Shown here piece by piece: positions 49,590-58,772 of a stretch of DNA of 64,000 nt. Made by a program: the position numbers and the translations under genes. The notes beneath the pieces were generated by a model. The model saw only the letters and a list, made by a program, of their open reading frames with translations, was not told the DNA's origin and made no database searches. Origin of the DNA: Centipeda felix (GTDB lineage Bacteria; Bacillota; Negativicutes; Selenomonadales; Selenomonadaceae); NCBI RefSeq assembly GCF_900186465.1, contig NZ_LT891959.1, forward strand, positions 580,921 through 644,920, in the 5' to 3' direction. The number at the start of each line of letters is the position of its first letter. Within the stretch, counting starts at the first letter, position 1.

Positions 49590-51490
49590 CGCAGAAGACC
49601 TCCTCCCAGATACATCAGAACCTGTACCGCCCAGTACAGCGCATAGCACAGGAGAATCACAACGCCCGTGTAGAACACGACGACATACCGCTGTGCCTGC
49701 CCGTTGACGTTCTCCGTCAGCACCTCGCTCATCGCCAGACCATAGGCGCCGAGTCCATTCATGATGCCGTCAAAAATCTTTTCATCGACCCACTTGAGGA
49801 TCACCGCCGTGCCGTAGACGAAGCGCTCACGGAAGTAGCCATACAGCTCATCCACATAGAACTTGTTGTAGACGACGCGATAGAGGAAACCGAAGCTCCG
49901 CTGCTGCATCGCCGCGCGCAGACGATGGCGTCCATAGATCTGATACGCCGCCGCAAAGGCGAGGAGGGCGAGCACGGTACTCGTCCCCGCCACCGTCCAG
50001 TCGATCGCCTCATGATGCGGTGCATCCGCGTAGATCCACATAGAAAACCCGCCGAAGTAGCCCCATAGGCCGCTCACAATGGTAAGCAGCGCGAGCATAA
50101 TCATCGGCCAGCGCATGAAGGCATCGACCTCATGCGCCTCGTGTTCACTGCGGCTCTCACCGAGGAAGGCGACAATGAGGAGACGCGCCATGTAGAATGC
50201 TGTGAGGAAGGAGGTGAACGTCGCCATGAGATAGAGCGGCGTACTCGCGTGCATCGCCGCGGCGAGGATCTCATCCTTTGAGAAGAATCCCGAAAACGGC
50301 GGTATACCGGAGATCGCAAGGACACCGATCAGCATCGTCACGAAGGTGAGCGGCATCTTTTTCCAGAGCCCGCCCATCTTGGTGATGTCCGTCTCATCGT
50401 GGAGTGCATGCATCACCGCGCCCGCGCAGAGGAAGAGCATCGCCTTGAAGAAGGCGTGCGTCATGAGATGGAACATCGAGGCGGAGAACGCGCCAATCCC
50501 TACCGCGAGCATCATGTAGCCGAGCTGACTGATGGTCGAGTAGGCAAGCACCGCCTTGAACCGCCGCTGCGTCACGGCGATAACCGCCGCAAAAAGCGCC
50601 GTAAACGCTCCGAGCCCCGCGATGAAATTCATCACGAGCGGACACTCACTGAAGATGAAAAAGGCACGCGCAACGAGAAAGACACCTGCCGCGACCATCG
50701 TCGCCGCATGGATGAGCGCCGAGGTCGGCGTCGGGCCTTCCATCGCATCGAGCAGCCAGACGTGGAGCGGAAACTGGCCGGACTTTCCAATCGGCCCCAT
50801 GAAGAGCAGCAGACCGATCACCGTCAAGTATCCCGTCCCCGCGACGAGGACATACGCGGGCATCATCAGCCGCAGCTCGATGAAGTCCATCGTCCCGAAC
50901 GACACCTGCACGAGCAGGATGCCGACCAGCATTCCAAAGTCGCCGATACGCGTCGTGATGAACGCCTTCTTCGCCGCCTCGCGCGCCGAGACCTTATCGT
51001 AGTAGAATCCGATCAGGAGGTAGGAGCAGAGCCCGACGCCCTCCCAGAACACATAGAGCTGGAGAAAGTTGACCGAGACGACCAGCCCGAGCATCGCAGC
51101 CGAAAACAGCGAGATGAACGCAAAGAAGCGCCCCATCCCCTCATCGTGCTCCATATAGCTGACAGAGTAGATGTAGACGAGCAGCGAGACCAGCGTCACG
51201 ATGACGAGCATGAGTGCCGTCAGCGGGTCGATCAGGACACCCATCGACAGCTCCACCGCACCGATGTGCGCCCAGACCGTCTTCATCACGTAGGGATCGC
51301 CCATCGTGATCTGATAGTTTACCGTGGCGAGTGCGACAAAGACGGAGAACGCAAGGGCCAGAGCCATCATCACAATCGCAATCGTCGCCGAGAGGTTCTT
51401 CTCCCGCCGCGTAAAGGGCGCGATGATGAGGAACGCGAGCGCAGGGAACAGGGGAATCAGATACGCATGCGTCAGAGCAAAGGTAAACAT
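49586..51490 (-). CDS. nuoL: NADH-quinone oxidoreductase subunit L
   Basis: Largest proton-pumping subunit, 634 residues, including the long C-terminal lateral helix and final span. Motifs: MEHDEGMGRFFAFISLFSAA, FWEGVGLCSYLLIGFYY, GKSGQFPLHVWLLDAMEGPT and RRFKAVLAYSTISQLGYMML. GGAG lies 5-6 nt before the ATG, 14 nt after nuoK. Confidence 0.96.
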   Translation of the reverse strand: MFTFALTHAYLIPLFPALAFLIIAPFTRREKNLSATIAIVMMALALAFSVFVALATVNYQITMGDPYVMKTVWAHIGAVELSMGVLIDPLTALMLVIVTLVSLLVYIYSVSYMEHDEGMGRFFAFISLFSAAMLGLVVSVNFLQLYVFWEGVGLCSYLLIGFYYDKVSAREAAKKAFITTRIGDFGMLVGILLVQVSFGTMDFIELRLMMPAYVLVAGTGYLTVIGLLLFMGPIGKSGQFPLHVWLLDAMEGPTPTSALIHAATMVAAGVFLVARAFFIFSECPLVMNFIAGLGAFTALFAAVIAVTQRRFKAVLAYSTISQLGYMMLAVGIGAFSASMFHLMTHAFFKAMLFLCAGAVMHALHDETDITKMGGLWKKMPLTFVTMLIGVLAISGIPPFSGFFSKDEILAAAMHASTPLYLMATFTSFLTAFYMARLLIVAFLGESRSEHEAHEVDAFMRWPMIMLALLTIVSGLWGYFGGFSMWIYADAPHHEAIDWTVAGTSTVLALLAFAAAYQIYGRHRLRAAMQQRSFGFLYRVVYNKFYVDELYGYFRERFVYGTAVILKWVDEKIFDGIMNGLGAYGLAMSEVLTENVNGQAQRYVVVFYTGVVILLCYALYWAVQVLMYLGGGLLR

Positions 51491-51504
51491 AGCACTCCCC
51501 TCCC

Positions 51505-51810
51505 CTAGTCTTTCAGCGTATCCAGCTCATCGACATTCGTCGTGAACCGAATCTGATACAGGCGGAATGCGAGAGCCAGCCCGACGGCGATCTCGGATGC
51601 AGCGACCGCAATCGAGAAGAGTGCCATTAGCTGTCCCTCCGCGTTGTGCGCGTAAAAACGGTCAAAGGCAACGAGATTGATGTTGACCGCATTGAGCATC
51701 AGCTCCACGCACATGAGAATCGGGATGATGCCGCGCCGCGTGAGGAGCCCATAGAGCCCAATGCAGAACAGCAGTGCCGACAAAAAGAGCAGATCAGGAA
51801 TACCGATCAT
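51505..51810 (-). CDS. nuoK: NADH-quinone oxidoreductase subunit K
   Basis: 101-residue, three-span subunit. RGIIPILMCVELMLNAVNIN contains the conserved membrane Glu, and VAASEIAVGLALAFRLY the second. The ATG overlaps the nuoJ stop (ATGA). Confidence 0.96.
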   Translation of the reverse strand: MIGIPDLLFLSALLFCIGLYGLLTRRGIIPILMCVELMLNAVNINLVAFDRFYAHNAEGQLMALFSIAVAASEIAVGLALAFRLYQIRFTTNVDELDTLKD

Positions 51811-52301
51811 GCCGCATCCCCTCCTCTCGCCAAGAGCAGTGCGCCGACCATCGCCGCGAGGAGCAGTACCGCCGTCACTTCAAACGGCACGAGATACGTG
51901 CCGAGCATCAGCTGGGCGATCTCGTCTGCCCCCGTCGATGCAGCAAATTCGCCCGCAGGAAGCGGAGCAAGGACAATGCCGCATCCGATGAGGAAGAAGA
52001 TACTGCCTGCCAGCAGCCCCGTTACGACGCGGCGAAAGAGCTTCTGCGAGGGATTGGACTGCGCCATCGAGTCCCGCCGCGTCAGCATGATCGCCATGAC
52101 GATGAGGACAGCGACTGCGCCGCTGTAGACCATGAGCTGCACCGCACCGAGGAACTCCGCACCGATGTAGAAATAGATCGCCGCCACACCGATGAATGAG
52201 AGCACGAGAAAGAGTGCACTGTGCACGACATTCGGCGAGAGAACGACGCCGAGCGCGCCGATGATCGTCACGGCAGCGAGAAAGTAAAAGATAAAGCTCA
52301 T
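51807..52301 (-). CDS. nuoJ: NADH-quinone oxidoreductase subunit J
   Basis: 164-residue, five-span subunit; the segment LGAVQLMVYSGAVAVLIVMA is the family signature containing the pi-bulge helix. It overlaps nuoI and nuoK by 4 nt each. Confidence 0.95.
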   Translation of the reverse strand: MSFIFYFLAAVTIIGALGVVLSPNVVHSALFLVLSFIGVAAIYFYIGAEFLGAVQLMVYSGAVAVLIVMAIMLTRRDSMAQSNPSQKLFRRVVTGLLAGSIFFLIGCGIVLAPLPAGEFAASTGADEIAQLMLGTYLVPFEVTAVLLLAAMVGALLLARGGDAA

Positions 52302-52927
52302 GTCGCCCCTCCTTCCGTCGTCTGCGCATCCTTTGCGGCAGCGTTTTCCGTGGCGGACGTGTCCGCCGCAGCTTTTTCTCCGTCGGGTTTTTCCTCAGCG
52401 GCTTTTTCCTTTGCGGCAGCCTCCGCTTCGGCTTTCACCTTTGCCTCTGCCTCCGCCTTTGCCTTGGCAGCGGCTTCTTTCTTCGCCTTTTCCTCTGCCG
52501 CCTCGACCTCTACCTGTGCGAGGAACTCCGCGAGATCAGCACGGTCCTCGTCCGTCATGGCATCGTGCGTCATCGTCTCCTTGCTCCACGTGGCGATGGC
52601 GTAGTCCTTATCCCAGACAAGCGTATTGACCGGACACGCCTCCACACAGAGATTGCAGTAAAGACAGCGCCCCGAGTGATGAATGTAGGACTTCATGTGG
52701 CGCTTCTTCTTCGCATCGGGGACAATTGTCAGATCAAGCGCCTTGTTCGGGCACGCATTGGCGCACATCGAGCAGCCGATGCAGACGCGCCAGTCCATCG
52801 CGAGATTGCCGCCGCGAAAATTATCCGTCATGGGCAGCTTCTCCTCGGGGTAGCAGACCGTCTCCTTCTTGCCCCAGAGATGCTTCCATGTGACACTCAT
52901 GCCGGTCAAAAGGCCTTTTCCAAACAT
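52298..52927 (-). CDS. nuoI: NADH-quinone oxidoreductase subunit I with a long charged tail
   Basis: Carries the two [4Fe-4S] clusters that lead electrons to NuoB. CIGCSMCANACP (about residues 54-65) and CLYCNLCVEACP (about 92-103) are intact. After about residue 125 comes an ~85-residue tail of Ala, Lys and Glu repeats (AKAEAEAKVKAEAEAAAKEK) not found in the usual ~160-180-residue NuoI. The tail may form a long helix. Start ATG 52927, 12 nt after nuoH. Confidence 0.94.
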   Translation of the reverse strand: MFGKGLLTGMSVTWKHLWGKKETVCYPEEKLPMTDNFRGGNLAMDWRVCIGCSMCANACPNKALDLTIVPDAKKKRHMKSYIHHSGRCLYCNLCVEACPVNTLVWDKDYAIATWSKETMTHDAMTDEDRADLAEFLAQVEVEAAEEKAKKEAAAKAKAEAEAKVKAEAEAAAKEKAAEEKPDGEKAAADTSATENAAAKDAQTTEGGAT

Positions 52928-52939
52928 GTGCGTCCCCCC

Positions 52940-53986
52940 TTAAACGATACCGAACCAGAACATCAGCGCGCCCGTCAGAACAACGTTCAGAATCGAGAGC
53001 GGGACGAGCACCTTCCAGCCGAACGTCAGGATCTGATCCACGCGCGTGCGCGGGAACGTCCAGCGGAACCACATGATGAGCAACACCATGAGCACCGCCT
53101 TGATGCCGAACCAGACGAATCCCGGCAGGAACGACGGCCCGCTGTAGCCGCCGAGGAAGAACGTCGTCGCGAGGATCGCCGCCGTCAGGAGGTTCGCGTA
53201 CTCTGCGAGGAAGAACAGCGCCCAGCGCATCCCCGAGTACTCCGTAAACGGTCCTGCGATAATCTCTGACTCGCCCTCCACGAGGTCAAACGGCGTACGG
53301 TTCGTCTCGGCGACCGCTGCGATCAGGAAGATGATGAACGCGAGCGGCTGCATGAAGATAAACCAGTAGTTCTGCGCCTGCATCTGGACGATATCGTCGA
53401 GGCGCAGTGAGCCCGTCAGCATAATGATGCCGAGCAGGGAGAAGAGGAGCGGCGCCTCATAGCTGAGCATCTGCCCAACGATGCGCATGCCGCCGATAAA
53501 CGAATACTTATTGTTCGATGCATAGCCGCCCATGAGGAACGGCAGCACTGCCTGCCCCGAGATGGCAAAGAGGAGGAACACACCGACGTTGACATCGGCG
53601 AGCACCGCCCCCGCATCGAACGGGAAAAGCGCGTAGACGAGCGCTGCGGGGACAAAGAGCAGCGCGGGCGAGAGTGCCCAGACCACCTTGTCCGCACCGG
53701 CGGGCATAATGTCCTCCTTGCTCATCAGCTTCAGCATATCCGCAACGGGCTGCAGCAGACCGAATCTTCCGCCCACGCGGTTCGGGCCGATGCGCACTTG
53801 GATGAACGCGCAGATCTTGCGCTCCGTGTAGGTAAAGACAATCGCCGCCATCGAGATGATACCGAGCAGGATGGCAATACCGACGAAGGTCATCACAAGA
53901 TCCACCACGAACGGAATCGGGATCAGGCGGTAGATGAGTCCGTCCAGCCCCACCGCAATCGCAGAAAGAAAAGAGCTCTCCATCAT
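52940..53986 (-). CDS. nuoH: NADH-quinone oxidoreductase subunit H
   Basis: 348-residue, eight-span subunit forming part of the quinone site. YTERKICAFIQVRIGPNRVG and the loop AETNRTPFDLVEGESEI are diagnostic. ATG 53986 and the next ATG 53983 are both possible; AGGAG is 4 or 7 nt upstream. Confidence 0.96.
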   Translation of the reverse strand: MMESSFLSAIAVGLDGLIYRLIPIPFVVDLVMTFVGIAILLGIISMAAIVFTYTERKICAFIQVRIGPNRVGGRFGLLQPVADMLKLMSKEDIMPAGADKVVWALSPALLFVPAALVYALFPFDAGAVLADVNVGVFLLFAISGQAVLPFLMGGYASNNKYSFIGGMRIVGQMLSYEAPLLFSLLGIIMLTGSLRLDDIVQMQAQNYWFIFMQPLAFIIFLIAAVAETNRTPFDLVEGESEIIAGPFTEYSGMRWALFFLAEYANLLTAAILATTFFLGGYSGPSFLPGFVWFGIKAVLMVLLIMWFRWTFPRTRVDQILTFGWKVLVPLSILNVVLTGALMFWFGIV

Positions 53987-53998
53987 TCGTCTCCTTTC

Positions 53999-55099
53999 TC
54001 AGCAGTCCACTTCGCCCATGATCGGGTCAATGGACGAGTAGGCGGCGACCGAGTCGCCGATGAGCATGCCGCGGCACATTGGATCGAGCCCCTGCATATT
54101 TACGAACGAGGGGCGGCGGATGTGAATGCGGTACGGTTTCGTCGTACCATTGCTGACGATGTAGAAGCCGAGCTCCCCGCGCGTTCCCTCCGTCCGGCTG
54201 AACACCTCGCCCTTGGGCGGCTTGATGACCTTGGGCACCTTCTTTGCCATGAAGTCGCCCTCGGGCAGTCCGTCGATTGCCTGCCGCACGATCTTCGCGC
54301 TTTCCGCGATCTCGGCGAGCTTGACCATGTAGCGGTCCCAGTTATCGCCATGCTCACCCACGGGGATATCGAAGTCAAAATCATCATAGACGCTGTAGCC
54401 GTCCACCTTGCGCAGATCAAAGGCGAGCCCCGTCGCGCGCAGGTTTGGCCCAGTCATACTGCACGCGAGTGCCTCCTCCGTCGTCATGGGCGACGTGCCG
54501 CGGATGCGGCGGACAAAAATCTCGTTGCCCGTGAGGAGACGGTTGTACTCCGCGAGGAAGTCAGGCACGCTGTCGACAAAGACGCGGATCATCTCCGCCG
54601 CCTCGGGCGAGAGATCCTCCTTTACCCCGCCGATGCGGATATAGTGAAAGGTCTGACGTGCCCCGCAGACGAGATTGAAAATATCGAGGATCTTCTCACG
54701 GTCGCGGAAACAATAGAGCATTCCCGTCGACGCGCCGAGATCATTTGCAAGCGTCCCGATGAAGATCAGGTGACTGTTGATGCGGTTCAGCTCCGCCATG
54801 ATGACGCGGATGTACTCTGCGCGCGGCGTCGTCTCGATCCCCGCCAGCTCCTCCACCGCACGCGCATAGCCGAAGTTGTTGTTCATGGCAGAGATGTAGT
54901 CGAGGCGGTCGGTATAGGGAAGCCCCTGCGCATACGTCCGCGCCTCAAGCAGCTTCTCAATCCCGCGATGGAGATAGCCCATGATCGGCGTCGCCTTCAC
55001 GATGCGCTCGCCGTCCAGCTCGAGCTGCACCTGCAGCACGCCGTGCGTCGACGGATGCTGGGGACCCATGTTGAGCGTATAGGTCTCGGTACGCAGCAT
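53999..55099 (-). CDS. nuoD: NADH-quinone oxidoreductase subunit D
   Basis: 366-residue quinone-site subunit related to [NiFe] hydrogenase large subunits. The N-terminus carries NMGPQHPSTHGVLQVQLELD, followed by GYLHRGIEKLLE and YTDRLDYISAMNNN. It ends with the family-typical VD-C region (DPIMGEVDC). Starts one base into the nuoC stop (TGATG). Confidence 0.96.
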   Translation of the reverse strand: MLRTETYTLNMGPQHPSTHGVLQVQLELDGERIVKATPIMGYLHRGIEKLLEARTYAQGLPYTDRLDYISAMNNNFGYARAVEELAGIETTPRAEYIRVIMAELNRINSHLIFIGTLANDLGASTGMLYCFRDREKILDIFNLVCGARQTFHYIRIGGVKEDLSPEAAEMIRVFVDSVPDFLAEYNRLLTGNEIFVRRIRGTSPMTTEEALACSMTGPNLRATGLAFDLRKVDGYSVYDDFDFDIPVGEHGDNWDRYMVKLAEIAESAKIVRQAIDGLPEGDFMAKKVPKVIKPPKGEVFSRTEGTRGELGFYIVSNGTTKPYRIHIRRPSFVNMQGLDPMCRGMLIGDSVAAYSSIDPIMGEVDC

Positions 55100-55587
55100 C
55101 AGGACTCCTCCTTCCGAAAGGATGGGACAGCGGGCGGCGGCGGCGGGACAAAGTCCTTGCGCAGCGGATACCCGACAAAATCGTCCGCATGGAAGACACG
55201 CCGCAGATCGGGGTGACCCGTGAACACAATGCCCATGAGATCATACACCTCGCGCTCCTCGAACTCTGCGCCGGGGAACACGGGCGTCACCGAGGGGAGC
55301 ACGGGCACATCATGCGGCAGCATTACCTTCAGCGTCAGCCAGTGCAGCTCCGTCGGTGAAAAGAGATGATAGACCATCTCGAAGCGGTCTTTCCAGTCCA
55401 CCGCCGTCACATTCTCCAGCCGCGTCAGCTGCAGTGTCCCGTCGTCACGCAGAACGCGCAGCAGGCCGAGGAGCTCCTCGGCAGCAATATAGAGTGCGGG
55501 ACGCTCTGCCTCCACATCGTACTCCGCCGACGAAAAGGCGACCTTGAGTGCCTCCAGCATTGCAGGCGTCACATACTTGTTCCTCAT
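55099..55587 (-). CDS. nuoC: NADH-quinone oxidoreductase subunit C
   Basis: 162-residue connecting subunit. [20 protein letters not shown] followed by [18 protein letters not shown] is the family signature. It is a separate gene, not fused to nuoD. The ATG overlaps the nuoB stop. Confidence 0.95.
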   Translation of the reverse strand: MRNKYVTPAMLEALKVAFSSAEYDVEAERPALYIAAEELLGLLRVLRDDGTLQLTRLENVTAVDWKDRFEMVYHLFSPTELHWLTLKVMLPHDVPVLPSVTPVFPGAEFEEREVYDLMGIVFTGHPDLRRVFHADDFVGYPLRKDFVPPPPPAVPSFRKEES

Positions 55588-56123
55588 GCGTTCACCGCCC
55601 TCTCTGCCGCCCGCTCTGCCCAGTAGGCCCGCTCCGCGCGGACGCGCTCGGGATGGAGGATCTTCTCGCGCAGCTTCAGCATGCCGTCGATCAGTGCCTC
55701 GGGGCGCGGCGGACAGCCCGGGATGTAGACATCCACGGGCAGGAGCTCATCGACCCCCGAGACGACCGAGTACGAATCCGCAAAGGGGCCGCCCGCAATC
55801 GCGCACGCCCCCATCGCAATCACATACTTCGGCTCGGGCATCTCCTCATAGAGACGCACGACTGCCGGCGCCATCTTCCACGTCAGCGTCCCCGCGACGA
55901 TGAAGAGATCCGCCTGACGCGGGCAGGGACGGAACACCTCGTAGCCGAATCGTGCGAGGTCGAACCGTGCCGTCGCTGTGGTCATCATCTCAATGGCGCA
56001 GCAGGCCAGCCCCGAGGACAGCGGCCAGATCGAGTTTGCATGCGCCCAGCGCAGCAGTTCATCCAACTTGACGACAAAGACATTTTCCCGCAGACACTCC
56101 GGGACGCGCTCTGCTATTTCCAT
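55584..56123 (-). CDS. nuoB: NADH-quinone oxidoreductase subunit B
   Basis: 179-residue subunit holding cluster N2. Ligand Cys are seen in [11 protein letters not shown], in MGACAIAGG and in [15 protein letters not shown]. Start ATG 56123 (MEIAERVPE) overlaps the nuoA end by 10 nt with AAAGGGGG upstream; the open frame further upstream lies over nuoA. Confidence 0.96.
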   Translation of the reverse strand: MEIAERVPECLRENVFVVKLDELLRWAHANSIWPLSSGLACCAIEMMTTATARFDLARFGYEVFRPCPRQADLFIVAGTLTWKMAPAVVRLYEEMPEPKYVIAMGACAIAGGPFADSYSVVSGVDELLPVDVYIPGCPPRPEALIDGMLKLREKILHPERVRAERAYWAERAAERAVNA

Positions 56124-56467
56124 GTGAGATCCCCCTTTCGCCACGCATAGGCAAGGCCGAGCACCAGAATCCCAACGAAGATGAACATCTCGATGAGCGC
56201 AAATGCGCCGAGCATGCGGAACTCCACCGCCCACGGGTAGAGGAACACCGTCTCTATGTCAAAGACGATGAACAGCAGCGCGTAGAGGAAATACCCCGCA
56301 CGAAACTGGACGTAGGGCGACCCGATCGAATCGACACCGCACTCGTAGGGAATGTACTTCTGCGGCGACGGCTTCTTCGGCTGCAGCAGGAATGCCGGTC
56401 CCAGTGCCATGACGGGGAAAAACAACGCTACGAGAAGAAAAATGCCCAAGCTTCCATATTCTCCCAT
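56114..56467 (-). CDS. nuoA: NADH-quinone oxidoreductase subunit A
   Basis: 117-residue, three-span subunit. [20 protein letters not shown] is the conserved loop with the Cys that changes exposure in the active/deactive forms elsewhere; [13 protein letters not shown] follows. First gene of the nuo operon; GGAGG is 8 nt upstream of the ATG. Confidence 0.96.
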   Translation of the reverse strand: MGEYGSLGIFLLVALFFPVMALGPAFLLQPKKPSPQKYIPYECGVDSIGSPYVQFRAGYFLYALLFIVFDIETVFLYPWAVEFRMLGAFALIEMFIFVGILVLGLAYAWRKGDLTWK

Positions 56468-56613
56468 ACATAAGCCCTCCTTATAGAAGAATTAATAAAT
56501 ACATAGGAAAAGTAAATAATTTAAAACAATAATTCAAGGGCAAAAAAATATAATCACGGCTTAACAGACGTTGTATTTATAATTGTCAGTATAAACGATA
56601 AAATCTATATATC

Positions 56614-56642
56614 ATCATACCTGAAAAGTGCCTTTTTTACAA
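56614..56642 (-). promoter_or_regulatory. Probable nuo operon promoter
   Basis: Minus strand TTGTAA (56637-56642), 17 bp, TATGAT (56614-56619), leaving an AT-rich leader of about 140 nt. A spaced dyad TTGAT-N7-ATCAA lies just upstream (56666-56682). The remainder of 56468-56700 is AT-rich with no gene. Confidence 0.5.
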
Positions 56643-56710
56643 GATACAGCGCGAAAAACTTTCTATTGATAAACTCCATCAAACGATAGGGAAAAGAAGG
56701 CCATGCTTAT

Positions 56711-56739
56711 TTGAAAGAAATGGTATTTCCTGCTATAAT
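56711..56739 (+). promoter_or_regulatory. Promoter of the U32 peptidase operon
   Basis: TTGAAA (56711-56716), 17 bp, TATAAT (56734-56739), about 70 nt before the gene. Confidence 0.78.
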
Positions 56740-56808
56740 CAGAAACAATGATGGAGGAGTGTCCCTGTCTGTCAGCGGCACCTCCGGCAACAAAGGAGAC
56801 TTTACATA

Positions 56809-58755
56809 ATGCTGTTACACCGTAAATCCGTCGAACTGCTTGCACCTGCCGGCACATGGGATGCCATGACGGCAGCGATTGATGCCGGCGCGGACGCCGT
56901 CTATCTGGGCGGCAAACATTTCAATATGCGCCTGCACGAGGGCGATTTTAACTTCGACGACGCGCGGCTCAAGGAGGCGATTGACTACGCCCACGCCCAT
57001 GACGTCCACCTCTACATAACCCTCAACAACCTCATCAGCAACGAGGAGCTGCCGGCTCTGCGCGACTATCTCGCCTATCTGGAGGAGATCCGCCCCGATG
57101 CGATTCTCGTACAGGACTTTGCCGTGCTCGAGCTCGTGCACGAGATGGGCATCACCGTACCCCTGCACACCTCGGTCATGATGAATACGCACAACGAATA
57201 CGCCATCGAAAAGCTCAAGGAGTACGGCATCACGCGCATCGTGGTCGGCCGTGAGATGACGCTCTCCGAGCTCGCCCTCTTCCGTGCGCGCACGGGCATC
57301 GAGGTGGAGTACTTCATGCACGGCGATATGTGCATCTCCGAGAGCGGGCAGTGCATCCACTCGGGCGTTCTCTTTGGGCAGAGCGGCAACCGCGGGCGCT
57401 GCATGAAGATCTGCCGCTGGCCGTTTGCCTTCATCAACGAGGAGACGGGAGAGGTGCTCGACGCGTCCAGCCCCGGACCGTACAAGCTCGCGCTCAAGGA
57501 CATGTGCATGTATCGTGCCATCCCCGCTCTCATACAGGCGGGTGTCTTTTCGTTCAAAATCGAGGGGCGGATGCGTGCGCCGGAATTCATCCGCCGCCTC
57601 GTCTCTACCTATCGTGCCGCCATCGACGCCTACATCGCCGATCCGAACGGCTATACGACGGATGAGGAGGGCTGGCGCAGCCTCTACGAAAACCGTGTGC
57701 GCGACTACACGACCACATTCGCATTTGGACAGCCGACAGCAATCGACATCGGCATGACGGGCGAGCGCGAGCCGCGCTTCTTCAGTCAGGCGATCGAGGA
57801 GGCGGGCTTTGCCGACGAGGTGCTGCGCGAGGAGCCGCCGATCGCAAAGGAAAACGAACCCAGTCGTCGCCTGAGTGTCCGCGTCGGCACTCCCGCGGCG
57901 GCGCGCGCCGCCATCGACGCAGGCGCTGATACCGTCTACGTCGGCGGTGAGGCATTCCGTCCGCAGCGTCCGTGGACGCTGCGCGACTATGAGGCACTCG
58001 TGCGCGACGCGGCAGGACGCGCCCACATCATCGTGAATACACCGCGCACAACCATGCGCCGCGAATGCGGAGAGCTCGAGCAGTTCTTCACTGCCCTCAA
58101 TGACATCGGAGTGGACGGCGTCATGGTCGGCAACCTCGGCACGCTGAAGCTCGCGCGCACGCTCACGAAGCTTCCCATTCAGGCAGATCACTCCTTCAAC
58201 CTCTTTAACCATCTCGCCGCGACCTTCCTCAAGGAAAACGGGCTCACCATGGCGACGGCCTCCTATGAGCTGTCCTTCCGTCAGCTGCGCGAGATCGTCG
58301 AGAACTCCGTCCTGCCGATCGAGGCGGTCGTCCACGGCGCGTACGAGTCCATGATCTGCGACTACAACTTCCCCGCGATGTCGCTGCCCGCATACAACGA
58401 CCTCGATTCGCCCGAGCTGCTCGACACGCACTATGCGTTCCGTGACGAGGCAGGCGGCGTCCATTCGATCCGCATCGACCAGTACGGGCGCAGTCACATC
58501 TACTTTGCCAAGGATCTGTGCCTCTACCCCTACCTCGAAAAGTTCAATGGGCTCGGCTCGTACCGCATCGAGGCGCAGGACTACACGGCGGACGTGACGG
58601 CGGAGATCGTCCGCATCTACCGTGCGGCACTCGACCGTCTCGCCGCGGGCGGCGACGGCTATCGTGCGGCGGAGTTTGACCGCCTCACAGAGATTGCTCC
58701 GCGCCCCTTGGGCATCGGAACTTACCGCTTCCGTCAGAGCCGCAATTCGATTTAA
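56809..58755 (+). CDS. U32 family peptidase-like protein (tRNA/rRNA hydroxylation type)
   Basis: 648 residues with two tandem U32-type halves, each opening with the barrel motif AIDAGADAVYLGG (residue ~23) and AIDAGADTVYVGG (~370). The signature EYFMHGDMCISESGQC with SGNRGRCMKICRWPF carries the conserved Cys set. Related proteins (TrhP/RlhA-like) act in prephenate-dependent hydroxylation of tRNA or rRNA and may bind an Fe-S cluster; others are called collagenase-like proteases. The exact substrate is not decidable here. AAAGGAG lies 11 nt before the ATG. First gene of a four-gene cluster ending with lgt. Confidence 0.88.
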   Translation: MLLHRKSVELLAPAGTWDAMTAAIDAGADAVYLGGKHFNMRLHEGDFNFDDARLKEAIDYAHAHDVHLYITLNNLISNEELPALRDYLAYLEEIRPDAILVQDFAVLELVHEMGITVPLHTSVMMNTHNEYAIEKLKEYGITRIVVGREMTLSELALFRARTGIEVEYFMHGDMCISESGQCIHSGVLFGQSGNRGRCMKICRWPFAFINEETGEVLDASSPGPYKLALKDMCMYRAIPALIQAGVFSFKIEGRMRAPEFIRRLVSTYRAAIDAYIADPNGYTTDEEGWRSLYENRVRDYTTTFAFGQPTAIDIGMTGEREPRFFSQAIEEAGFADEVLREEPPIAKENEPSRRLSVRVGTPAAARAAIDAGADTVYVGGEAFRPQRPWTLRDYEALVRDAAGRAHIIVNTPRTTMRRECGELEQFFTALNDIGVDGVMVGNLGTLKLARTLTKLPIQADHSFNLFNHLAATFLKENGLTMATASYELSFRQLREIVENSVLPIEAVVHGAYESMICDYNFPAMSLPAYNDLDSPELLDTHYAFRDEAGGVHSIRIDQYGRSHIYFAKDLCLYPYLEKFNGLGSYRIEAQDYTADVTAEIVRIYRAALDRLAAGGDGYRAAEFDRLTEIAPRPLGIGTYRFRQSRNSI

Positions 58756-58772
58756 TCAAGAAAGTATATTTC

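Noticed and set aside
56666-56682. FNR-like box TTGAT-N7-ATCAA upstream of nuo
   Set aside because: FNR sites have a 4-nt spacer; with 7 nt this is only a weak dyad and was not called a site.
56815-58497. Minus-strand frame of 560 codons opposite the U32 peptidase
   Set aside because: Antisense shadow with no recognisable domain; the plus-strand gene has promoter, SD and conserved motifs.
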